From positions 1-54,184 of the forward strand of contig CAIRQX010000089.1 of NCBI GenBank assembly GCA_903880855.1: a DNA stretch of 54,184 nucleotides. The letters are read 5' to 3'. This document shows, one piece after another, positions 48,489 to 54,184 of the stretch. This DNA is from an uncultured Burkholderiales bacterium (GTDB lineage: Bacteria; Pseudomonadota; Gammaproteobacteria; Burkholderiales; Burkholderiaceae_C). Position numbers and translations under genes: made by a program. The stretch's first letter is position 1, and every line of letters starts with the position of its first letter. Below the pieces are notes generated by a model. That model did not search any database. It was not told where the DNA came from and worked only from the letters and a program-made list of their open reading frames with translations.

Positions 48489-49574
48489 ATGAAAATCGCA
48501 ATCTTGCCGGGTGACGGCATTGGTACTGAAATCGTGGCCGAAGCGGTCAAAGTCTTGCACGCGCTAGATCTGAAGTTTGAGAGTGAAACCGCATTGGTAG
48601 GTGGTGCAGCGTATGACGCACACGGCCACCCTTTGCCTGAATCCACCTTGAAGCTGGCCATGGCATCAGACGCCGTCTTGTTTGGTGCTGTGGGCGACTG
48701 GAAATACGACACCTTAGACCGCCCATTACGCCCAGAGCAAGCGATTTTGGGATTGCGCAAAAACATGGGGCTTTTTGCCAATTTCCGTCCAGCGATTTGC
48801 TACGAACAGTTGGTAGACGCATCGAGCTTGAAGCCAGCGCTCATATCTGGTTTGGACATTCTGATCATCCGCGAACTCACGGGCGATATTTACTTCGGCC
48901 AACCCCGCGGTCGACGTGTTGCGACCGACGGACACTTCCCCGGCGCAGAAGAGGCGTTCGACACCATGCGCTACAGCAAGCCCGAGGTTGAACGCATTGC
49001 CCATGTCGCTTTTCAAGCTGCACGTAAACGCAAAGCGGCTGGTACCGAAGGACGTGTGACGAGTGTTGACAAAGCCAATGTGCTCGAAACCTTCCAGTTC
49101 TGGAAAGATGTGGTGAGTGAAGTGGGTAAGCAGTATCCCGACATCGCCTTGGACCACATGTATGTTGACAACGCTGCGATGCAGTTAGTCAAAGAGCCAA
49201 AGCGTTTTGACGTGGTGGTGACTGGTAATATGTTTGGCGATATCTTGAGCGACGAAGCGTCCATGCTCACGGGCTCTATTGGCATGCTGCCTTCTGCTAG
49301 TTTGAACAGCAAAAACCAAGGTCTCTATGAACCCAGCCACGGCAGTGCGCCTGATATCGCGGGCAAAGGTATTGCTAATCCTTTGGCCACTATCTTGAGC
49401 GCTGCCATGATGTTGCGCTTCTCCCTAAACCAAGCACAGGCTGCAGACCGTATTGAAACTGCTGTGAAGAAAGTGTTGGCCTCAGGTCTGCGCACTACGG
49501 ATATTTATAGCGAAGGCACTACCAAGGTGGGCACTTCTCAAATGGGTGATGCGGTAGTGAAGGCTTTGGGCTAG
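48489..49574 (+). CDS. leuB: 3-isopropylmalate dehydrogenase
   Basis: A 361-residue NAD-dependent oxidative decarboxylase of the isocitrate dehydrogenase fold. Markers are [49 protein letters not shown] and the family signature around [20 protein letters not shown], followed by [18 protein letters not shown]. It completes leuCDB. The asd gene follows 30 nt later, probably in the same transcript. Confidence 0.97.
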   Translation: MKIAILPGDGIGTEIVAEAVKVLHALDLKFESETALVGGAAYDAHGHPLPESTLKLAMASDAVLFGAVGDWKYDTLDRPLRPEQAILGLRKNMGLFANFRPAICYEQLVDASSLKPALISGLDILIIRELTGDIYFGQPRGRRVATDGHFPGAEEAFDTMRYSKPEVERIAHVAFQAARKRKAAGTEGRVTSVDKANVLETFQFWKDVVSEVGKQYPDIALDHMYVDNAAMQLVKEPKRFDVVVTGNMFGDILSDEASMLTGSIGMLPSASLNSKNQGLYEPSHGSAPDIAGKGIANPLATILSAAMMLRFSLNQAQAADRIETAVKKVLASGLRTTDIYSEGTTKVGTSQMGDAVVKALG

Positions 49575-49604
49575 AGACTACAATTTTTGAAAAAAGGCGA
49601 TGTG

Positions 49605-50735
49605 ATGGTTAATTTAGTAGGTTTCGTAGGCTGGCGCGGCATGGTCGGATCTGTTTTGATCGACCGCATGCTGCAAGAAAAAGACTTCGATTTGATCGAA
49701 CCTATTTTCTTTTCCACCTCTAATGCCGGTGGCAAAGCGCCTGCCATGGCGAAGAATGAAACCATCCTCCAAGACGCCAACGACATCCAGGCACTAGCCA
49801 AGTGCGACATCATTCTGACCGCGCAAGGCGGCGACTACACCAAAGAGGTTTACCCCAAACTGCGCGCCGCTGGCTGGAATGGCCATTGGATCGACGCCGC
49901 CTCTGCCCTGCGCATGGACAACGAGGCGGTCATCATCTTGGATCCAGTGAACCGCGACGTGATCAATTCAGCCTTGTCCAAAGGCGGCAAAGTGTGGGTC
50001 GGCGGCAACTGCACGGTTAGTTTGATGTTGATGGCCATGGGCGGTTTGTTAAAAAACGGATTGGTCGAATGGATCAGCGCTATGACTTACCAAGCGGCCT
50101 CTGGCGCTGGCGCCCAAAACATGCGTGAACTGCTGTCGCAAATGGGCGCATTGCATGCCGCTGTCAAAGACGATTTAGCCAATCCCGCTTCCGCCATTTT
50201 GGATATTGACCGCAAAGTCGCGGCCGCCTTGCGCGACCCTAGCTTTCCAACCCAGAACTTCCGCAATACGCCCTTAGCAGGCAGCTTGATACCTTGGATC
50301 GACGTGCCCGTCGAACACGGCCAAAGCAAGGAAGAATGGAAAGGCGGGGCCGAGTGCAACAAGATTTTGGGTAACCCCGCATTTCGAAGCGCTGGCAGTA
50401 TCCCGATTGACGGCATTTGCGTGCGCATCAGTTCGATGCGCTGCCATTCACAAGGTTTAACCGTGAAACTCAAAAAAGACGTGCCAATGGACGAGATCGA
50501 AAGCATCTTGGCGCAAGCCAATGACTGGGTCAAAGTGGTGCCCAACGTGCGTGAAATTAGCGAACGTGAACTCACACCTGCCGCCGTCACTGGCACCATG
50601 ACGGTGCCGGTCGGTCGTTTACACAAGTTAGCAATGGGTAACGACTATTTGGGCGCTTTCACGGTGGGCGATCAGCTCTTATGGGGGGCCGCAGAGCCTC
50701 TGCGCCGTATGTTGCGCATTTTGTTAGAGCGCTGA
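49605..50735 (+). CDS. asd: Aspartate-semialdehyde dehydrogenase
   Basis: A 376-residue enzyme of the lysine/threonine/methionine branch, in the longer gamma/beta-type Asd group. It has [17 protein letters not shown] for NADP, the active-site Cys in [17 protein letters not shown], and [16 protein letters not shown], with the catalytic His in [15 protein letters not shown]. The ATG at 49605 is chosen because AAGG lies seven bases upstream; TTG at 49587 is an in-frame alternative. It sits between leuB and fimV, a conserved order in this bacterial group. Confidence 0.96.
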   Translation: MVNLVGFVGWRGMVGSVLIDRMLQEKDFDLIEPIFFSTSNAGGKAPAMAKNETILQDANDIQALAKCDIILTAQGGDYTKEVYPKLRAAGWNGHWIDAASALRMDNEAVIILDPVNRDVINSALSKGGKVWVGGNCTVSLMLMAMGGLLKNGLVEWISAMTYQAASGAGAQNMRELLSQMGALHAAVKDDLANPASAILDIDRKVAAALRDPSFPTQNFRNTPLAGSLIPWIDVPVEHGQSKEEWKGGAECNKILGNPAFRSAGSIPIDGICVRISSMRCHSQGLTVKLKKDVPMDEIESILAQANDWVKVVPNVREISERELTPAAVTGTMTVPVGRLHKLAMGNDYLGAFTVGDQLLWGAAEPLRRMLRILLER

Positions 50736-50757
50736 AAAACCCGTTAATATCTTGCCC

Positions 50758-52338
50758 ATGAACTTTGCACACCGCGCCACGCCCCGTTTAATACGTCAAA
50801 TAGCGCTCGGGGCCGCGCTAAGTCTGGCTTTTGTGAGTTCTGGCTGGGCCATGAGCTTCTTTAGTCCGGTGGTGCAGTCTAAAAAAGGTGAGCCATTACT
50901 GGCTGAGATCGATCTCAATGACATTTCTGTGCAAGAGCAAATTGAGTTGCGCGCTGGCATGGCGTCTGCCGATATTTACAAAGTTACCCAAGTTGAGTTT
51001 CCCAATATCAACGGCACGCCTTTGGACATCAATGTGGAGTTGATGCGCCGTGAAGGTGGTCGTTATTACATAAAACTCACTTCAGACAAGAGTATCAGCA
51101 ATAACTTTATAGATCTGCTGATCGAATTGCGTTGGTCAACCGGCCGGCTGATCAAAAAATTTAGCATCGCACTGTCAGATACCAAAGCCGAGGTCAAGGC
51201 GGAGCCTAAAACCAGCATGCCCGTCATTGGCTCTGGCTCAGACAAACTAGTGGTTGAACGCGGGGATACCGCCAGTGAAATTGCTGTCACCAAACTAGAG
51301 GGTAGTGTCTCCTTAGACCAAATGCTTTTGGCGATGTTGCGCAGCAACCCAGATGCGTTTGTGGCCTCTAACGTGAACCGTCTCAAAGCAGGCGCGGTGA
51401 TTTCCATGCCTACGGCCAAGCAGGCGGCTGAGGTATCCAGAGAAGAAGCGCGCAAACAAATCCAAATTCAGGCCAAAGAGTTTGATGACTACCGCGCTGA
51501 ACTAGCCAACCGCGCACCTGGCGGCAACGCCCCACAAGCCAGCAGAGACACTTCCGGCAAACTCTCCGCCCAACTTGACAATAGCAAGGCCAAGGGCCCG
51601 CAAGACAAGCTAACGCTCTCAAAGCCCTCCAAAGGCAATGAAGAAGAAAAAATTGCACGCCAACGTGAAGCCCAAGAAGTTGCTAGCCGTGCTGCCGAAA
51701 TCGGTCGCAACGTAGCAGAGCTCAGCAAAATCGCTAGCGCTACTGCCTCGGAGGCAGCCTCTGGTGAAGTACCCGTCAGCGCCCCCGTTCCAAAGAACAA
51801 AAAATCTCTACCTTGGCTAGACAACCTCACCAGCCACACCTTGGCGCCTGTTGGGGCTGGCGCCCTGATTGCGTTCTTAGTCTTGATTGCTTTATGGGTC
51901 AAACGCGCACGCAGCTTGAACAATGACCAAGATATCGAAGGCCTGCCGCCCTTGAACGTGAAGTTCAATCTCGACTTGCCTGAAGGTAATAATCGCCAAC
52001 CGTTTATTCCCTCAAACACCTACCAAGAAATACCCCAGCATGAAGAGCATGCGCACTCTTCATTTGACGGTGATCCACTAGCGCCTCAATACGAAGAAAA
52101 CTACACAGCTCAAACTTCAGACCCCGCTCCTCGCTTCACCCCATCCATTCCAGATATCTCCCTCAATCTGGACTCTGGCAACAGCAACGACCCTTTCCAA
52201 GTACGCATCGACTTAGCCGATGAGTTGTGGAACCTAGGCCAATTGCACACCAGCCGTGCACTGATGGAAGAAGTGGCACACGAGGCTACTGGCGAGACCC
52301 AAGCCCGCGCTCTGCAGTGGCTGGCTGAACGAGGCTAA
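50758..52338 (+). CDS. fimV: FimV/HubP-family polar peptidoglycan-binding protein
   Basis: A 526-residue inner-membrane protein. A signal peptide ends near SSGWAMSFFSP, followed by the FimV N-terminal domain (VVQSKKGEPLLAEIDLNDIS...). A degenerate LysM region starts VVERGDTASEIA (about residue 165). There is then a charged, Ala/Lys/Glu-rich linker with coiled-coil character, one membrane helix near 365-383 (VGAGALIAFLVLIALWV), an acidic cytoplasmic region, and the C-terminal FimV domain LADELWNLGQLHTSRALMEE. It is known in pseudomonads for type IV pilus assembly and polar signalling. The start ATG at 50758 is preferred over TTG at 50752. TruA follows after 3 nt. Confidence 0.9.
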   Translation: MNFAHRATPRLIRQIALGAALSLAFVSSGWAMSFFSPVVQSKKGEPLLAEIDLNDISVQEQIELRAGMASADIYKVTQVEFPNINGTPLDINVELMRREGGRYYIKLTSDKSISNNFIDLLIELRWSTGRLIKKFSIALSDTKAEVKAEPKTSMPVIGSGSDKLVVERGDTASEIAVTKLEGSVSLDQMLLAMLRSNPDAFVASNVNRLKAGAVISMPTAKQAAEVSREEARKQIQIQAKEFDDYRAELANRAPGGNAPQASRDTSGKLSAQLDNSKAKGPQDKLTLSKPSKGNEEEKIARQREAQEVASRAAEIGRNVAELSKIASATASEAASGEVPVSAPVPKNKKSLPWLDNLTSHTLAPVGAGALIAFLVLIALWVKRARSLNNDQDIEGLPPLNVKFNLDLPEGNNRQPFIPSNTYQEIPQHEEHAHSSFDGDPLAPQYEENYTAQTSDPAPRFTPSIPDISLNLDSGNSNDPFQVRIDLADELWNLGQLHTSRALMEEVAHEATGETQARALQWLAERG

Positions 52339-52341
52339 GCC

Positions 52342-53139
52342 ATGCGCTTGGCGATGGGCCTGAGCTACAACGGCCAGGCCTACGAGGGTTGGCAAAGCCA
52401 ACTATCTGGCCGTACGGTGCAAGACCGTTTTGAAAACGCCTTGCAAAAATTCACCCAAACATCGATTTCTACGCATTGCGCTGGCCGCACGGATACAGGC
52501 GTGCATGGCCTGATGCAAGTCGTGCACTTTGATACGGAACTCACGCGCGATATGTATTCGTGGGTAAGAGGCACGAATTCATTTCTGCCAGATGACATCG
52601 CGGTGCAATGGGTACGTGAAGTGCCAGATGCCTTCCACTGCAGAGGCAGTGCTATAGCGCGGCGCTATGCCTATGTATTGCTTGAGTCCGCAGTGCGTCC
52701 AAGCGTTGAAGCTGGACGCGTCGGTTGGGTTTATCGCCCGCTCGACCTACAAAAAATGCAAGAAGCGGTGCAGCATTTAATTGGTGAACACGATTTCACA
52801 TCATTTCGCGCGTCGAGTTGTCAGGCTTTGAGCCCCGTTAAAAACATGACACGCATTCAGATCAGCCGCAAAAGTACTTCGCCCGACTCGGCCTATTGGC
52901 GCTTTGAATTTGAAGCCAATGCTTTTCTGCACCACATGATTCGCAATCTGATGGGCTGCTTCGTCAAAGTCGGAACAGGTGAGCAAGCGCCACAGTGGAT
53001 GGCTGAAGTTCTGATTGCAAAAGACCGCAACGCCGCAGCACCTACCTTCAGCCCCGATGGTTTGTACTTCCTAGGACCTGTGTATGAGTCGCATTGGGGC
53101 TTGCCAAGCCAAACCCCTGCGTATGATGGACTGCCATGA
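52342..53139 (+). CDS. truA: tRNA pseudouridine(38-40) synthase TruA
   Basis: A 265-residue pseudouridine synthase with the catalytic Asp in AGRTDTGVHGLMQV. Other markers are GLSYNGQAYEGWQSQ at the N-terminus, YYVL-type RRYAYVLLES, GEHDFTSFRASSC, and FLHHMIRNLMGCFVKVG. The ATG is 3 nt after fimV. Its stop overlaps the trpF start by 4 nt (ATGA). Confidence 0.97.
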   Translation: MRLAMGLSYNGQAYEGWQSQLSGRTVQDRFENALQKFTQTSISTHCAGRTDTGVHGLMQVVHFDTELTRDMYSWVRGTNSFLPDDIAVQWVREVPDAFHCRGSAIARRYAYVLLESAVRPSVEAGRVGWVYRPLDLQKMQEAVQHLIGEHDFTSFRASSCQALSPVKNMTRIQISRKSTSPDSAYWRFEFEANAFLHHMIRNLMGCFVKVGTGEQAPQWMAEVLIAKDRNAAAPTFSPDGLYFLGPVYESHWGLPSQTPAYDGLP

Positions 53140-53807
53140 CACGCACCCGCATCAAAATTTGTGGTCTTACCCGCGAGCAAGACATTGACGTTGCGGTGTC
53201 GGCTGGCGTGGACGCAGTCGGTTTTGTCCTCTACGCGCCTAGCCCAAGGGCGGTCACCGCAAAGCGCGCAGCAGAGCTAGCAAAGCGATTACCTGCATTT
53301 GTCACGCCTGTTTTGCTATTTGTGAATGCCAGCAACGAAGAAATCTCCCATGCCTGCGCGCAAATGCCTGGCGCTTGGTTGCAGTTCCATGGCGACGAAA
53401 CACCTGAAGCCTGCCAACACATAGCAGATGCCCAAGGTAGAAGGTGGATGCGAGCCGCCCGCATACCGCTAGAAACCCCTGCAGGACAGCCCCCCTTTGA
53501 CCTCTTAAAATACGCCCACGATTATCAAAATGCCCACGCGCTGTTACTCGACGCCCATGTCGAGGGTTATGGCGGAGGCGGAAAAACTTTCAATTGGTCA
53601 CAGCTTCCACAAAACGTCAACGCTCACCTCGTCTTGTCTGGTGGACTCAACGCTGCCAACGTGACCGAGGGCTTGTCTGCGCTGCGCGGACGGGGTTTGT
53701 CGCTCGCGGTTGATGTGAGCTCTGGCGTTGAAAGCGCCAAAGGCATCAAAGACGCTGACAAGATCCACGCTTTTGTAAACGCCGTTCGCTTGGCAGATGC
53801 TGGTTAA
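53136..53807 (+). CDS. trpF: Phosphoribosylanthranilate isomerase
   Basis: A 223-residue TIM-barrel enzyme of tryptophan synthesis. It shows RIKICGLTREQDIDVAVSAG (catalytic Cys), VDAVGFVLYAPSPRAV, LQFHGDETPEACQ, LLLDAHVEGYGGGGKTFNW and SGLNAANV-type LSGGLNAANVTEGL, then DVSSGVESAKGIKDADKI. Translation is coupled to truA by the 4-nt overlap. It is followed by a 123-bp gap with a hairpin before trpB, so trpB may have its own promoter. Confidence 0.97.
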   Translation: MTRTRIKICGLTREQDIDVAVSAGVDAVGFVLYAPSPRAVTAKRAAELAKRLPAFVTPVLLFVNASNEEISHACAQMPGAWLQFHGDETPEACQHIADAQGRRWMRAARIPLETPAGQPPFDLLKYAHDYQNAHALLLDAHVEGYGGGGKTFNWSQLPQNVNAHLVLSGGLNAANVTEGLSALRGRGLSLAVDVSSGVESAKGIKDADKIHAFVNAVRLADAG

Positions 53808-53883
53808 TTAACCAGTCTCTACTTTTCGGTTGGGATGTATACCCACCCAACTTGATTCCAATCATCGAATTTTGTAAACCATG

Positions 53884-53904
53884 ATCAGCCATAGAGTGGC
53901 TGAT
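53884..53904 (+). promoter_or_regulatory. Hairpin in the trpF-trpB intergenic region
   Basis: ATCAGCCA and TGGCTGAT form a perfect 8-bp stem with a TAGAG loop, 26 bases before the trpB ATG. An imperfect stem (TGGG/CCCA core) lies at about 53833-53847. No T-tract follows, so attenuation is not shown; it may be an RNA-processing or leader structure. Confidence 0.5.
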
Positions 53905-53930
53905 AGTTAAATAAATTAGGCACCACATCT

Positions 53931-54184
53931 ATGTCGAACTACCAACAACCCGACGCCAGCGGCCACTTTGGCCAATTTGGTGGCAGTTTTGTGAGTGAAA
54001 CCCTCACCCACGCCATTGAAGAGTTGAAAGAGGCTTACGCCAAATACCAACACGATCCCGCTTTCGTGGCTGAATTTCAAAGCGAACTCGCCCACTTTGT
54101 GGGGCGTCCCTCCCCCATCTACCATGCAGCGCGCATCAGCCGTGAAATGGGCGGCGCACAAATTTATTTGAAGCGCGAAGACCT
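53931..54184 (+). CDS. trpB: Tryptophan synthase beta subunit, 3' end cut by window
   Basis: The first 84 or so codons of Trp[21 protein letters not shown], then [16 protein letters not shown], and [20 protein letters not shown]. It breaks off at IYLKRED, just before the expected PLP-binding HTGAHK. The gene continues past the window edge. It makes tryptophan from indole and serine with TrpA. No clear Shine-Dalgarno is seen in the bases before the ATG. Confidence 0.95.
   Translation, partial: MSNYQQPDASGHFGQFGGSFVSETLTHAIEELKEAYAKYQHDPAFVAEFQSELAHFVGRPSPIYHAARISREMGGAQIYLKRED

Noticed and set aside
1-54184. CRISPR arrays, insertion sequences, prophage genes, rRNA
   Set aside because: No regularly spaced repeats, transposase or integrase motifs, phage structural genes or rRNA segments were recognised on either strand.

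Overview
The window reads as ordinary chromosome of a Burkholderiales betaproteobacterium, most likely a Comamonadaceae-type freshwater or soil bacterium. The reasons are the leuC-leuD-leuB-asd-fimV-truA-trpF-trpB order, stand-alone Bug-type solute-binding proteins inside aromatic-catabolic clusters, and a TonB-ExbB-ExbD-ExbD set. Genus is not claimed. No insertion sequence, prophage, CRISPR array or rRNA was seen. One tRNA (Lys, anticodon CTT) is present.

Layout. (1) 1-2302: an outer-membrane energising operon (truncated tonB, exbB, two exbD). (2) 2357-14712: a catabolic island with a GntR/FCD regulator, an FAH-family hydrolase, a Tat-exported molybdenum hydroxylase (small and large subunit), a Tat-exported amidohydrolase, an intradiol dioxygenase, an SDR, a BKACE enzyme, an MDR oxidoreductase, two Bug binding proteins and a CaiB-type CoA-transferase. 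Both divergent promoters in the island carry a pair of ATCGAT palindromes exactly 29 bp apart, probably the regulator's operators. (3) 14793-18418: convergent ppx and ppk1. (4) 18486-21775: a Pho-box promoter driving a small periplasmic protein, a large PhoA-family alkaline phosphatase and a PlsC/OlsA-like acyltransferase. (5) 21776-25981: sixA and a TRAP operon with a TatT lipoprotein. (6) 26048-29205: Pho-box ppk2, a UMF1-type MFS transporter and a glycerophosphodiester phosphodiesterase. (7) 29206-30142: an AT-rich stretch with tRNA-Lys and two small ORFs.

(8) 30147-39302 is the most interesting part: a phosphate-starvation membrane-lipid renovation island. It holds two GT4 glycosyltransferases, a PlcP-type phospholipase C, an OlsB-type ornithine acyltransferase, BtaA (makes diacylglyceryl-homoserine), DgkA, an Mpo1/DUF962-like membrane protein, a membrane-anchored class-III PLP enzyme and a divergent phosphatidylserine-decarboxylase-like pyruvoyl enzyme. 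No BtaB methyltransferase is present. Seven sequences of the form (G/T/g)(T/C)CA(Y)-N6-(G/T/g)(T/C)CA(Y) (PhoB half-sites 11 nt apart) lie in front of these genes and of phoA and ppk2. In four of them a -10-like hexamer begins exactly 10 nt after the box. The combined picture is that phosphorus limitation switches on phosphate scavenging (PhoA, PlcP, possibly GDPD), polyphosphate metabolism (PPK2) and replacement of phospholipids by glyco-, ornithine- and homoserine-type lipids. The PLP enzyme and PSD-like enzyme next to BtaA may be an undescribed branch that modifies the homoserine head group.

(9) 39309-45641: an envelope glycan/lipid block (UDP-sugar epimerase, PAP2 phosphatase, UPF0104 flippase-like protein, GT2, GT39, LptF). 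(10) 45647-46269: a mazEF toxin-antitoxin pair with a palindromic operator. (11) 46359-54184: leuCDB, asd, fimV, truA, trpF and the start of trpB. All assignments rest on reading motifs and layout. No database search or alignment was run.
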